A stretch of 64,000 nt of DNA from Hypholoma sublateritium FD-334 SS-4 (taxonomy: Eukaryota > Basidiomycota > Agaricomycetes > Agaricales > Strophariaceae): assembly GCA_000827495.1 (NCBI GenBank), contig KN817602.1, positions 75,114 through 139,113 of the forward strand, written 5' to 3'. Made by a program: the position numbers and the translations under genes. The notes under the pieces are model-generated. The model did not search any database. It was given only the letters and a program-made list of their open reading frames with translations, and was not told the DNA's origin. Below, one piece after another: positions 10,319-23,729 of this stretch (its first letter is position 1; the number at the start of each line of letters is the position of its first letter).

Positions 10319-13300
10319 ATGCATTTGTACAATTTAACATTGCAGCCAGCTACGGCGACGACTCAAGCCATTGTTGGGAATTTCTCGGGCGCGAGACAGC
10401 AAGAAATCATCGTCTCCCATGGAACACGCCTCGAACTCCTTCGTCCTGATGCGCAGACAGGAAAAGTCGCGACTGTAATCGCTACCGACGCATTTGGCTC
10501 CATTCGCTCCCTCGCCGCTNTNCGTTTGACTGGGGGTACCAAGGGTGAGCCGTTGTACGTATCCGTTTCGTCTGCACTCATTTACGCGTCGCATCTTAGA
10601 TTACGCCATAGTAGGATCCGACTCTGGACGCATCATTATCCTAGACTACGACCCGAAGACGAGTAGCTTCGTCAAGTTGCANCAAGAAACGTATGGAAAG
10701 TCAGGAGCAAGACGCATCGTGCCGGGTCAGTACCTTGCAACTGACCCAAAAGGAAGAAGCGTGATGGTTGCGGCGATGGAAAAGGCCAAACTGGTTTATA
10801 TTCTGAATCGTGACGCAGCGGCCAATCTCACCATCTCGTCACCGCTCGAAGCTCACAAGAACGCTGCCATCATTCATCACATAGTTGGCCTGGATGTTGG
10901 ATTCGAGAATCCCATGTTTGCGGCATTGGAGGTCGACTATACCGAGGCGGACCAAGACCCCACAGGAGAGGCTTTTAATAATGCAGAGAAAGTATGTCGT
11001 GCTTTCGAATATGAGCCAATATTTGACGTTAAGGGCCCCGCAGATGCTAACATACTACGAACTGGATTTGGGCCTGAACCATGTCGTTCGTAAATGGAGC
11101 GAGCCGACGGATCCAAGAGCCAACTTGCTAGTTCAAGTACCTGGCGGACAACTTGCTTCTTCAGACCGCTTCGATGGCCCCTCTGGAGTCCTCGTTTGTT
11201 GCGAAGATCACATTATTTACAGGCACATGGATGTCCCTCAACACCGAGTCCCTATTCCACGTCGAAAAAATCCATTGGAGGATCCCAAGCGCGGGCTGAT
11301 TATTGTCGCCGCTGTTATGCACAAGATGAAGGTACTTGATATAACGCCTACGCATTGTCACTTTCTCACGAAATTCTGTAGGGCGCGTTCTTTTTCCTCC
11401 TTCAAAGCGAAGACGGTGACTTGTACAAAGTTACCATCGAACATGAAGAGGAGGAGGTTAAGTCGCTGAAAATTAAGTACTTTGATACTGTACCTGTGGC
11501 ATCCAGCCTATGCATCTTAAAATCTGGTTTCCTTTTTGTGGCGAGCGAATTTGGCAACCAGTGAGCACAGGCGCTTATTCTTAGCTTTCTGTCACCTAAC
11601 CGTTATGTAACAGTTATCTATACCAATTCCAAAAGTTGGGTGATGATGATAACGAACCTGAATTCAGCTCGACATCATATCCTTCATTTGGCATGAGCGA
11701 TCCTAGCATCCCTCTCCCTCAAGCATTTTTCCGACCACGGCCACTGGAGAATTTGGTTGTAGCCGACGAACTAGAATCTCTCGACCCTATCATCGACTCG
11801 AAAGTTCTCAACTTGCTCCCCAATTCCGATACCCCTCAAATATTTGCAGCCTGTGGCCGTGGCGCACGTAGCACATTCAGAACGCTACGACATGGTCTGG
11901 AAGTCGAGGAATCCGTCAGCTCTGACCTCCCTGGTATCCCTAACGCTGTTTGGACAACGAAGCGGAATGAAGATGGTATGTTCTTGTTCGTCTGCGTACT
12001 TTCAGAATACTGACGTCTGCCAGACCCATTTGATTCATACATCATTCTCTCATTCGTCAACGGTACTCTCGTCCTCTCTATCGGAGAAACCATCGAGGAA
12101 GTACAAGATACTGGCTTTCTTTCAGCTGCCCCGACGCTCGCAGTTCAACAAATCGGCGCGGACGCACTGCTCCAAGTACATCCGCAGGGTATCAGACATG
12201 TCCTCGCCGACCGCCGTGTGAACGAATGGAGGGTGCCCCAGGGTAAGACCATTGTCTGCGCGACCACCAACAAGCGCCAGGTCGTAGTAGCCCTGAGCTC
12301 CGCAGAGCTGGTCTACTTCGAGTTAGACCTGGATGGTCAACTGAACGAATACCAGGATAGGAAGGCAATGGGGAGCACAGTGCTTGCTCTGAGCATTGCT
12401 GAGGTGCCTGAGGGCCGTCAGCGCACACCATACTTGGTTTGCACGACATCTCCTATTTCTGCTCGTTTAATAATATTTGTTTTCAGGCTGTTGGTTGCGA
12501 GGATCAAACTGTCCGTATTATTTCATTGGACCCCGAGAGCACACTCGACACCATCAGTTTACAAGCTCTCACGGCACCTCCGTCGTCAATATGCATCGCC
12601 GACATGCTTGACGCCAGTATTAACAAGGCTCAGCCGACCATGTTCGTCAACATTGGTCTCCAGAATGGTGTTCTCCTGCGGACGGTGCTGGATCCTATCA
12701 ATGGACAGCTAACGGACACGAGGACTCGGTGCGTTCTATTCGCAACATTCACACCGCTCATAGCTGAGACAAGAGGACTTTCAGATTCCTGGGAACACGC
12801 CCTGTGAAGCTTGTTCGCGTGCAAATCCACCGCAACCCGGCCATTCTCGCTCTCTCCTCCCGATCATGGCTCAACTACACTCACCAAAACCTTATGCACT
12901 TCACCCCCCTGATCTACGATAATCTCGACTATGCTTGGAGTTTCTCTGCCGAATTGAGCCCCGAGGGCCTCATTGGTATCGCAGGAAGCGTCCTTCGGTC
13001 AGTAATCATTGCTTTCAAGCTTTCCGCAGCGTCTGCTAATCACCTCCGTTCGGAATTACCCTACAGTATATTCCAGGTGCCAAAATTGGGCATGAAATTA
13101 AAGCAAGACTCAATGCCCCTTTCCTATACACCCCGCAAGTTCATCACACATCCTACTAATAGTTACTTCTACATGATTGAAAGCGACCATCGTGTCATGG
13201 GCGAAGCTGCGACTTCCCAAAAACTTCAGGAATTGGTGAGTTCGACTCCCTTCATCGAGTATTTGTCAGCTGACGTCTCTCACCTCGCAGCGTCAACAAG

Positions 13301-14560
13301 GAAAGCGAATCGACGAGGAAGTCATAAATCTACCATCAGAGGTCTTTGGACGACCGAAGGCACCGGCCGGCACATGGGGTTCATGTATCCGCATCATCGA
13401 CCCCGTGGAGGCCAAGACCGTAAACGTAATTGAACTGGCAGACAACGAGGCTGCCTTCTCGCTGGCCATCGTTCCGTTCACGGCGCGTGGCGGAGAGTTG
13501 CACCTTGTCGTTGGCACGGCCGCCGATACCTTAATTTCACCGCGCTCATGTACTAGTGGCTACCTGCGAACATACAGGTTTACGGAGGATGGTACGGGTT
13601 TGGAATTCCAACATAAGGTGCATTCTTATCTCTTTCTTGCCTGATGTGAACTAATGTACTGATATTGATAATCACAGACTGAAGTGGATGATGTCCCTTT
13701 GGCGTTATTGGCATTCCAAGGCCGCCTTTTGGCCGGTGTTGGCAAGTCTCTCAGAATTTACGATATTGGAAAGAAAAAGCTTCTTCGCAAAGTCGAAAAC
13801 AAGGTACATTCGCATGTAACTTCAAGCTGTCGTGCATGTCCTAACATTGGAGCAGACTTTCACAACGGCTATTATCTCTCTAGCAACACAAGGATCCCGC
13901 ATCATTGTCGGAGACATGCAAGAATCTGTGCAATTTGCAGTGTACAAGGCTCCTGAAAACCGCCTTCTCACCTTTGCTGATGATTCGCAACCACGCTGGG
14001 TCTCAGCAATGGCTATGGTGGACTACAACACCATAGTTGCGGGAGACCGTTTCGGCAATGTCTTCGTCAACCGCCTTGATCCCAAAATCTCTGACCAGGT
14101 CGACGATGATCCGACAGGCGCCGGAATTTTGCATGAGAAGGGTCTCCTCATGGGCGCGCCACACAAGACGAAACTCTTGGCGCATTTCCACGTTGGCGAC
14201 CTCATCACGTCAATCCACAAAGTCTCGCTGGTCGCTGGTGGCCGCGAGGTATTATTGTACACAGGGCTACACGGCACAATCGGTATCCTCGTACCGTTCG
14301 TTTCGAAGGAAGACGTCGACTTTATCTCAACGCTAGAGCAGCACCTGCGGACGGAACAGCCCAGCCTGGTGGGCCGTGACCAGTTAAGCTGGCGTGGCTA
14401 TTATGTACCAGTCAAGGCCGTCGTTGACGGGGACCTCTGCGAGACCTACGCGCGTCTACCGGGGTCTAAACAGCAAGCTATCGCAGGGGAGCTAGACAGG
14501 ACTGTCGGCGAGGTTTTGAAAAAGCTGGAGCAGCTAAGGGTGACAGCGAGTGGGTTCTAG
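10319..14560 (+). CDS. RSE1: Splicing factor 3b subunit 3 (SF3b130/RSE1)
   Basis: About twelve exons encode roughly 1,210 residues, the normal length for SF3B3/Rse1/SAP130, a triple-beta-propeller subunit of the U2 snRNP SF3b complex that helps recognise the branch site. The start is the ATG at 10319 ([20 protein letters not shown]). Typical family blocks follow across introns: [54 protein letters not shown], the CPSF-A/DDB1-like C-terminal propeller ([14 protein letters not shown]) and the helical end ([16 protein letters not shown]). Introns are 50-67 bp and all keep the frame. Single N bases at 10520, 10522 and 10682 fall in exons but do not break the frame. Convergent with topoisomerase III. 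Confidence 0.96.
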
Positions 14561-14927
14561 CATGTATGTTATCTGCTTTTCTTTGTCTTTGCATTTGTAC
14601 GGGGCTTTCCTTACTATGTGTTCTGTTCCGATATAAATCTTATTTCTCTTTTACCTGTTCCAAAAAGCAGCGTGTGTTAAACTCCCTCCAGCAAACTGCA
14701 GCCGCAATGAACTCTTAGACGGCCGAATTGTTTGAGGAAATATGCCATTTTCGTATATGCGCAGTGTCAGTAGGGTGTGTGTAAACATGTATGATAAAAA
14801 GCCATGTAAGTAATATGGGTGCCAGAGTATCAGTGTAAGCTACGATCTCATAAATGCCTGATACCCGTGATAGTCGGCTGAGTATATAAGTAACTGTCGT
14901 CGGATCAAAGTTGTATGGTTCCGGGAC
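14561..14927. other. Convergent intergenic region RSE1/TOP3
   Basis: Shared 3' flank of two convergent genes, T-rich near 14575-14660. Nothing else is seen. Confidence 0.5.
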
Positions 14928-17900
14928 CTAATATTCGTCAGCTGCTCCAAATTTTGATTTTTTCGCCCCTTTGCTCCGTTTACCGCCCCTTGAAGTACCA
15001 CCCCGCGACGAGCCCCCTCTTCCGCGCTTTGTTCCTGAGCTAGACGTATAAGAATTCTTCTTACTGAAGCTACTGCTGCTACCGCCCTCCTGCGGGCAAT
15101 CTAAGGGTTTGTTAGCGATGACTTCCTCTCAATGGGAATCGTATATATCGTATGAGGCACGCACTTGAGCTCCAATGACCAGTTTGGTGGCATTTGTAGC
15201 ATTCGTCGGAGCTTCCGGCATTGCCAAAGGACTTAGATTTCGAGCTACTTGATTTGCCACCATTCGGACACGCTATCGGACAGGATTGATAGGTCGTTAG
15301 TTGGAGGTGAATTGTCATGCTTCAACAGAGATGCCCACCTGAGCTATAATGTCCAATTTGGTGACACTTAAAGCATTCCGCGCCTGCAGATTTATCATTT
15401 GTACTTGCTCCAAAGCTTCGAGATTGCTTGTTACTTGAGAAGTCACTGTTCCCTCCAGGACAAACTAAGAGAAGATTGTTAGAAAATCTCTGGAACATAT
15501 ATCAAATGTAAGACCATTTGCGAAGTGCCCCTCTTCGCCACACTGTCGTAGTACGTCAGCGAGACATCTACAAACTCGACCCCAAGTAACACACCTTAAA
15601 ACATGCGCCGGGTCCACCGCTATTGTTCAATGATGTTGTGCGCGACGGGCCACTGCTAATCCCAAACGTACCACCAGCGTTGCGAGGTGGTTCGTCGTCC
15701 CATTCAAAGAACTTACACGCGCCCTCTTCTTCTTGCCGTTTCTTACACTTCCAGAAGCTGCGGCCTTGGTTTGGGCCTTCCTTCATAGTCAACAATTTGA
15801 CCGCGTCGTCTCCGCACTGGCACTGGCGTACATCTCCCGCTGCACCCAACCCTTCGTTCTATACCCAAGCGATTGTCAAGTCATTATCGCGTCCCGATGA
15901 AAAGCATGTGGAAAAAACTGACCTCCGAAAAAGGGCGTTTGGTAGGGACGGTCGCCGTGCTCCCTGGACGGCTCATGGGTACGTCCTCTACCCATTGAAA
16001 GAAGCTGCATCCGCCCGTTTCGCATTTCCAGAATTTCTTGCCCTTCGAAGCGATCTCGCTGACCACTGTCTTCTGGGCCGCAGGGGCATTACACTTGCAC
16101 CGTACATCGTCGGTGGCAGTCGCGTTGCCTGTGTTGTACTCCGCCCGTGCTGAGGTAGGGCGGGCGATTGAGGTCGAAGCGGCGGCAGGCGGAGGGCCGG
16201 CCTGCCAGGTGGCAGACATATAGATAGGAGATGTCTGGCGAAGATCGCGCGCTGTAGAAATTGTCGGTGCTGGTGCTGGTTTGGGCACCGGCTTGCTGGC
16301 GAGGGCAGAGCGAGAAGATGGCGCAACTGCCGGTGGACGTGGAGCCGGCGCAATATCAATGATATCTACCAAAGGGCAAAAGAATCGGTGATAAGAAATA
16401 AGAGATAGATAGCAAGGTCACGTACTGTCGTCGTCCGACTCAATAAGATCTATAACTGGTGCAGAGGGAACAGAACCTCCGCGGCCGTGGCCGCGACCTG
16501 ACGACCCAGTTCCACGCGTGCCCCTCGCAGCCCCACGTCCGCGACCTGCACCACCACCTCTTGGTCCTCCGTCTCCTCCATTGCCACCATTGCCACCCCC
16601 GCGGCCTCCACGACCGCCGCCTCTAGGGCCACCTCCAGGGCTACCACCACCCGGCCCACGACCCCCGCCATTTGCAGCACCACCTTCCCCCGAAAGGTAC
16701 CGCTGTACGCTCTTCACGACTGTAAATATACGATCTACCCAGGAAGAGGATAGACGCTCACCGAAGTCACCCTCTGGAAATCACGTCTTACGATCGTGAA
16801 CATTTCCTTATACTGCTCGAGGCCCTGTATAATCATGTCGTTCTTCGTGACTGTGCCTTCGCACACTTGGACCATTCTGCGTTCGGTCTGAGTGTGTCGA
16901 GAAGTTGTAACAAGAGTCAGACAAAAAGAATCCAATCATAAGTAGATAATATACCTCGCGCCGCATCTGGGGCTTGCTGACGTTTTTGATGAGGCCAATC
17001 TGATTGTACCCTTCGACGAGCCCAATTCCGAGCCTTGACGGAACGAGGTACTTTGTAGCACCTTCCATACGCTCAATGACATAATCTCGATCTATGATCG
17101 TTTGTATGTGTTGCGCGATAGTCGCATCGGTACCTGAGCAAAATGAGATTTCAAGGCGTACCGTATCGAGCCAGAAAGCGCACCTATCCCATTTTTGTCC
17201 ATGAGCGTGACAAGGTCAGCTTCCGTGAGGTAGTTGGGCTTGGACGTCTGTCCATTTCTGATCTCGCAGATGGTCGGCTCGAACTCTTCGCCTTCTTCGA
17301 ATTGCGGGACTGTATGGGTGTTCCATTTCTCGTAGATGTAGACAATGAGGTAGTTCTTTTCCTTAACTACCAAACCTGCGTGACTTGTTAATATATTGAG
17401 CACCAGATAATAATTCATGCACACCTGTGGCAGAAAATTGCTCGCCGCCGCACTCGATGTCGACTGTTGTCTGCCAACCTTCTGCATCCTTCGAACAGCA
17501 AGCTAGGTATCGTCGGGTAATGTATTCATAAACGCGCTTCTCGTCTGGGTCCAGATTACTCGCATGGGCCGTGGGATGAATTGGAGGATGTGCTTTATCG
17601 TTGTTCTTGCCTTTTCGGGGCGAGCTGAAGCCTCCTTGTTGCAGGCTGCATTGAATAAACATTGAGACCATGTTGAGGAAGCGTGCGTGAAATGACTGAC
17701 GAGCTCGCGAATGCACCCCAGGTGGGGTCGGCCGTTTGTTTGGCTATCAGGCCCATATGGTCGAAGTCTTTGTCGAATTCATCGGTTTCTGTACGCGGGT
17801 ATGAGAGAAATCCTTTTTGGTATAGCTTTTCGGCAATCTAATCCATCATCATGAAGTTATGTACTGGACGTTAGGTAGGTTAACGTACGTCAAGTACTTT

Positions 17901-19051
17901 CTTAGGAGCGAGTTTAAGGAGACGAGATCCAGCCTTTTGAAGTTCAACGGTGGTGAGAGGTAGCGGTTTCCTGTAACAGATAGATACATGAAGAAACGCG
18001 GGCGTTACACCTCGAGGTTCACTCGCACCATTTCTTTGTCATTTTACTATCGACCTTGGTCACGACAGCCAACGAATCGCCCATTGCCTCGAAGAGATTC
18101 ACCACGGCAACCTGATCGAATAGATGATTGCGCTTCCAGTTGAATTTTGTTTCCTCTTCGCCTTGGGATGCTGACTGCCTTGTCAGGGAAAGGTAAATAA
18201 ACCAAAATGATTCCGGAATAAAGTTCGTGACAAGGCTATATCGCTGCACCACGAACCCAAGCGTTGGAAATTGGCACGGTCCTGCATAGTGTAAGTAGAA
18301 GCGGCTGCCAATGCGACTCGGGCTCTTACCATACGACACCACGCTCTTCTCATCTGCTATTTGTGGTACGCGGCCTTGAAGTATCAAGGTCTGCAGTCTC
18401 GTAAACGCGGCCCCAACTTTTAGGTCAAGTATAATTCGCGCTTCCACGGCGTCTGCCTGTCGTCTGTCGAGTTCAACTGGGTGTTGTGCAGCGTTATGGA
18501 TCTGCCTGTGCTTCGTTTGGCAAACGCGCTGCAGAACATAGGGGGATGACATACTGGGCAATGATAGCGCTAAACCTGGCGCGCTTGACCCTAATTGCGG
18601 GATTGGCCCTTCTACACACTTTCGCAATTTCCATCCCGATGTGCTCTCCCTCCCTGTCGCAATCTGTCCAAATCATGAGAACCTGAGCGCGTCGCGCCTG
18701 CACCGTGAGGTTGCTTTCGATGTCCTTCTTGTCCGAGGGTATTGTTGTCTCCACCGGAGCGTCAAAGAGGTCAAATGCATCACACGAATGCCATTTGCGG
18801 TGGGTATCATAGAAGTCCTGCGCAGTAAGATGACCGGAAACGCATGTCACTGTGAAGAACGACTGGGTATGAGGATAGTCGAATTCATAGTTCTTGATGT
18901 ATGGGCTCCGTGTAGCTGTCTGAGTGCTACACTGAATTCACGTCCTTGTTGACTGGAATAATGAACGTACTGTCGTAAATTGGCCGCCAGAGAGGATTTG
19001 AGATATAGCCTTGGAGATTGAGGGCTTTTCAGCAACACACAATACTCTCAT
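14928..19051 (-). CDS. TOP3: DNA topoisomerase III with RGG box, two GRF fingers and three zinc knuckles
   Basis: Type IA topoisomerase that, with a RecQ helicase and Rmi1, resolves recombination intermediates. The N-terminus MRVLCVAEKPSISKAISQIL is the TOPRIM start; the DxD metal motif appears as WTDCDREGEHIG. The catalytic Tyr lies in GFLSYPRTETDEF, followed by the CAP-type core. The C-terminal tail has a Gly/Arg-rich RGG box (about 16450-16690) and two GRF zinc fingers (CKCNAP...FWKCETGGCSFFQW and CQCGDD...FWKCKK...CKFFEW). Three CCHC knuckles follow (CFKCGEEGHFANVC, CFKCHQIGHYSSAC, CYKCHQTGHWSSNC) and then a basic RGG end stopping GAADEY. More than ten short introns. It shares a 260-bp divergent promoter with UTP25. 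Domain order resembles eukaryotic TOP3A, while an RGG box is better known from TOP3B. Confidence 0.95.
15165..15272 (-). repeat. TOP3 duplicated zinc-knuckle exon (copy 2)
   Basis: Symmetrical phase 1-1 exon of 108 nt. It begins in the codon before the last Cys of one knuckle (..CPNGG) and ends just before the last Cys of the next (CYKCHQTGHWSS), homologous to the exon at 15339-15464. Confidence 0.75.
15339..15464 (-). repeat. TOP3 duplicated zinc-knuckle exon (copy 1)
   Basis: Symmetrical phase 1-1 exon of 126 nt with the same boundaries as the exon at 15165-15272 (starts ..CPGGN, ends CFKCHQIGHYSS). Both introns cut at the same residue of the CCHC knuckle, the expected sign of exon duplication. 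Confidence 0.75.
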
Positions 19052-19176
19052 GAAGACGTTGAGGCCGAGAAAGGAATTTAACTCCCGAGGTAAAAGATGG
19101 AAATGAGTAAATGAAAGAATTTGTCAGTGGTAGAGTTCTCAATCTCGGCGCGTCCGGCGGCGCCGTTAGGTGACCG

Positions 19177-19182
19177 ACGCGT
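19177..19182. promoter_or_regulatory. MCB-like ACGCGT in the TOP3-UTP25 divergent promoter
   Basis: ACGCGT flanked by two GTGACCG-type words in the 260-bp space between two divergent start codons. In ascomycete yeasts ACGCGT (MluI box) is bound by MBF and drives G1/S DNA-replication genes, which would suit a topoisomerase. One hexamer in a GC-rich region is weak evidence. Confidence 0.3.
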
Positions 19183-19311
19183 GACCGGTGCACGGGACTG
19201 GAACGCGATCGTTATTTGATGGTATTGTGCAACAGCATTGGGTTTTTGAGTACCTGCAGCAGCAAACTTGAAGACGGTTCAGATACATCTCCTCTTCTTC
19301 GCGATTCTACG

Positions 19312-21769
19312 ATGGACGACGGGAACTCAGTAACGACAAAGCTCTTGACGCTTCTAAACGTATCTGCTACAAGGATTGGCAAAAGAAAAAGGCCCCAGGA
19401 TGATTTCGTTCCGTCCGAGAAGCTAAACAAGCGCAAATCCATAACGTTTGCCGAGACACCTACGGAAAAGTCCAATGAAGACGCTATGGACGTGGAGAAA
19501 GATGCTTATGAACCTAGTGTTAATATTTCAACGGATGAACAGGAAGGAGGAGCAGATCACGGTGATGAAGGCACGCCCAAATATTTTTTTAAAGGCGCAC
19601 CAGGACTTTTTAGTAATGGTTATTGACAGAAACTATATCCTCCAGTGATGGCTATGAGAGCCATTTTGGTGTCAACCCGTCTTCCCTATCGGAGGCATCC
19701 AGGACTTCTGTTCAAAGCCGGTCATGGGCAAACTCAAGAGTGAAAGTTGGCAAGCTCGGCTCAGCCATCGTCTCCGTTCCATCGAATTCAGAAGCAAGTA
19801 CTTCCGCGATTTCATCCAATGTTGACGTGAGTCCCCCGTTCACTGCTATCTTGAAGTCTTCTGACTATTTACAGATACTTGACAATCTCAAAATTCCCTT
19901 CGCCACAAGACAGTCGAAACAATCGAAAAGTACGTCTTGGTACAAGGCGATCGACCATATAAGCATTATTAAATGATTCAACATAGATCAAATTGAATTG
20001 CAAAACGATATCCTTGCTGCTCTTGCTACTCGAAAAGATTTGTACATCACTTCAGCTCCGCTGACGACGAAGCGAGTGACAAGAGAATCGATTGCGCTTC
20101 ACGCGCTAAACCATGTCACCAAGTGAGCAGTATCCGGCCTGTCCCTGAATAAATCTAATATGCTGCTGTCTATAGAAAGCGCCGGCGAGTATTAAAAAAC
20201 AACGAGCGACTTACACGCGCAGCCAAAGCCGACCCGGACGCCCCTCCGCCCGAGGACGTTCAAGACCAAGGATTCACGCGTCCGACTGTCCTCATCCTCC
20301 TGCCATTTCGCTCCTCCGCTCTCGACTGGTTTCGAGCTATCACATCACATACTTCTCCACCCGCTTACCAGATCGAGAACCAGTCCCGCTTCCTCTCCGA
20401 ATATGGCCTGCCCGCAGGGGCCGTCGACAAGCTTGTCACCGCAGAGCCCGGTATATACCCTGCCGACCATGTGGACACCTTCAAGGGAAATGTCGACGAT
20501 AACTTCAGAATCGGCATCAAAATGACGCGCAAGACCGTGAAGATGTTTGCCGATTTCTATGGCTGTGATATCATCTTGGCTAGTCCGCTCGGGCTGCGAA
20601 GGTCCATCGAGAAAGAAAAGTTAGAACCTTCTTACTTCCGTCAAAATCAAAATACTTAGTCGTTTTCAAGGAACGCCGATTATTTGACGTCAATAGAGCT
20701 TCTTGTCGTTGATCAAATGGATTCGCTAACAATGCAAAATTGGGAGCATGTAAAGGTGTGCGAGAACTTGTTTACTTTAACAAAACGTCTGATTTATTCC
20801 CATTCTAGTTCGTCATGTCATATATGAATAAACTCCCAAAAGAATCGCATGACACCGACTTTTCTCGCATAAAACCATGGTACCTTGATGGACAGTACGT
20901 AGCATAGCTCTTGTCCCCCTCTCTCATACTCACTATATATCAGCGCTGCATTCCTCCGTCAATCAATATTACTATCAGCGTATGAAACTGCAGAAACACG
21001 CGCCCTGTTCAACACGACATTGAAGAATGTTGCAGGAAAAATCCGGACAGAAAAGTCGTGGTCGCCCATCGAAGTTCCCGCTGGAATTGATCAAGTAAGA
21101 CGAACACGCCATAAACCTTACATCTGGCTCACCTCTCTCTCTCTAGAATTTCATTCATTTCGATTGTGTCAGTGCTGTTGATGAGCCCGAAAAGCGCTTC
21201 CATCATTTCACAACACAGGTACAAAAGAAACCACCTCGCTTGATGTAGTCTAACACCTTCGCAGTTGCTTCCTGCCATTCTAAAATCAGCTGTTCAAAGC
21301 ACAAACACCATCATCTTCGTTCCTTCGTCATTTGATTTTATCCGAGTGCACAATTACTTCCGCAAAGCTGCCGGAGTCTCCTTCACGGTGCTATCTGAGT
21401 ACGTCGGTCTCGAAAATAACCCCTGTTTCTTTTCTCAACATTCGCATTGTCCCTTTTAGATATTCCACCAACCAGGATATCTCACGCGCTCGGCAGGCAT
21501 TCTTCAAGACCGAAAAGTCGTTCCTCCTCGTCAGCGAGCGATTCCATTTTTACAAGCGCTACAAAATTAGGGGCAGCCGGAACATCATCTTCTACGGCCC
21601 CCCTGATCACCCGCAGTACTTCACCGAATTCCTGTCGTTCCCGTTCCTTGATGATGGCGTTGAGGCTGCGGACGTCACTTGTCGCGTGCTCTTCTCGAAG
21701 TACGACCGTATGAGGCTCGAGCGGATAGTGGGCACTGAGGGTGCAATCGGTCTCATCAAGTCATCTTGA
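19312..21769 (+). CDS. UTP25: U3 snoRNP-associated protein UTP25 (DEF family)
   Basis: Nucleolar protein of the small-subunit processome required for 18S rRNA maturation; a helicase-like fold without canonical ATPase motifs. The start at [19 protein letters not shown] is the first ATG giving a family-like N-terminus. After an acidic, disordered region the frame passes through introns to [86 protein letters not shown] and [17 protein letters not shown], ending [11 protein letters not shown]. The acidic region is spliced at a GTGATG donor near 19562. These blocks and their order are diagnostic of UTP25/Def. About nine exons. Divergent from TOP3 and convergent with ATG3. Confidence 0.94.
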
Positions 21770-21927
21770 TTATATTGTAGGTAGTAATCCATGTGTGAGA
21801 CGCGTTGAAATTATGGTACATATACAAAAACACCCCAGCAACACTGTACACATCTATATACATCATTGATCATCCCTGAGCAGAAGTCAAAGGGTATTAT
21901 CTGCCCAACATGGCTAGTACACGCAGC

Positions 21928-23356
21928 TTAGAAGGACGTGGTCGAGTCAACCTCGATTGTCGGCACAATGGAGGCGATGAACTTGAGGAATACCACAAGG
22001 TAGAAGTCTACCCGCATGCCCTCGACTTCCTCTTCCTCTCCGCTCGGCGCGACATCTTTTCCAGTCCCGCTCGTCTTCCTGCTGAAGGGCCACTTCTTTT
22101 TTGAGGTGTCCTTGGCGTCTTTTGCCGCAGGCGACTTGCGCGCCAGTTGTTCTGCGACGACACTGTTATTCATGCGCTCTATCACTTTCTTCATCACGCT
22201 AGCGTGTTTGCATGGGTGGACTGAGGCAGCTTGCAAGGAGGTGGAGTGAATGAAGGGCTCAATGGTCACCGTTTTGTGCGCATGGTCAGCGGAGATGTCT
22301 TGGAAAATTTGGGTTGGAGTGAGCGGCGTGCCGTTCTGTGATGCGACGCGTATTGGGTACAAGAGCAACGGGAAAGTAGGAAAGACGCACCTCGTCGTAG
22401 CCGATGAGCCACACCCTGGGCGTTTGGTAGTACTTATCGTACGTGATCATGACGTCGTATGTGCGCATTCGGAGCAGATTGCCTTTAGCGGGCTCCACTG
22501 GGCTGCACACGCGACGTGAGAGTCGTCAATCAGCAGTGTCATTGGAGAACTAACCTTGCTTCGGTAGCGGGAACGGCTTTAGGCGCAACGGTCTTGGGCG
22601 CCGCCGTCGCCTCGTCACCGTCCTCGAGATCCTCCTCTTCCATGTCGGGAATGTCGTCGAAGTCGATGATCTCGGGCTCCTTATCGAGCGCCAGCGTGCC
22701 CATGCGCCCCGCGACGTCGTCGCCATCACCCGGCCCATCTATGTCGGGGATCACCCCAATTTCAGCGTGGTCCGCGCCGGCCTTGCTGTACGCCTTGCGC
22801 CCAGCGTGTGTCTCAACCCACTCGTCTCCCTCCGCGCTAGGCGTGCCCGAGTCAGCGAACGAGATTAGGCGCTCCGCGTCCGTGTCCTCGTCAGTGTACG
22901 CGAGCGCGGTCGCGCGCCGCAGCGATGGCACACCGCGAGTGACGAGGTATTGTTTCTCTGCGGGTAGGAAGTCTCGCGTTTTGTTCGCATCGCCCTTTTC
23001 CCTGTGCGCTGGACGTCAGGACAGCTAAGCGGGTGCAGCGGGGGACCCACCAAGACCAGACAGGGAACTTGTACGCCAGGAAGTCGCCTGCAGCGACGAA
23101 CTCCTCTGCGGCGGGTCAGAGACGTGTATTTGTGCAGCGTCTGGACGTACCGGGCGTGATGCGGCCGTGCTCCTTGAACTTGCTTTCTTTCAGCACCTGC
23201 GCCAGTGATCGGTGAGCTGATCATGGGCGGGTACACTATGGGCTTACGGGGCTGAGATACTCGCGAACTGCGATAATTTGGGACTAGTTGCGGATCAGCA
23301 ACTATCAGCAATTGATGGGCTTGCGACAAGGAGGAGATTACCTGGAGGGCCTGCAT
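21928..23356 (-). CDS. ATG3: Autophagy E2-like conjugating enzyme ATG3
   Basis: Transfers ATG8 to phosphatidylethanolamine at the growing phagophore. Exon 1 codes only MQALQ (start 23356); short exons give [25 protein letters not shown] and [18 protein letters not shown]. The conserved [17 protein letters not shown] follows, then an acidic flexible region ([17 protein letters not shown]). The E2 core has [20 protein letters not shown] and the catalytic site [11 protein letters not shown], with the active Cys in the HPC motif. The C-terminus [20 protein letters not shown] is typical of the family. Frame is kept across about six introns and all key residues are present. An insertion of Lys/Ser/Glu-rich sequence lies between the HPC block and the C-terminus, as in other basidiomycete ATG3 proteins. 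Confidence 0.96.
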
Positions 23357-23729
23357 TGCTATTGGTGGTTGTCGAAGAACTGAAGCAAGATGTTTACTTT
23401 GAAATCGATTCTGCAGGGCTAATACCACGTGCCCTATCTAAATTAGCCCTCGTCTAGGCTCCTGACCTTGGGCAAAGATATTTTGCCATAATCCTATTGT
23501 TTTACGAAATACCCAGCAGTTCGGGCGAACTGAATCGCACAATAATGAGCGAAGAAAAGGAAGGAACGTGCAGATACTAATGGTAATCCAAAAAGCATAG
23601 TGGTACAGTCCGGAGAAAATCTAAGTAGTAGAAGCAAGTGGATAGATCGACTAATGAAAAAAACTGAACACCTTGAATATCGGTCGATGATTCCATTTGA
23701 AATACAAGCCAACGCTTACCTATAGATTA
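23357..23729. other. Intergenic ATG3 promoter / LYAR 3' flank
   Basis: AT-rich spacer holding the ATG3 promoter and the 3' flank of the next minus-strand gene. No element stands out. Confidence 0.45.
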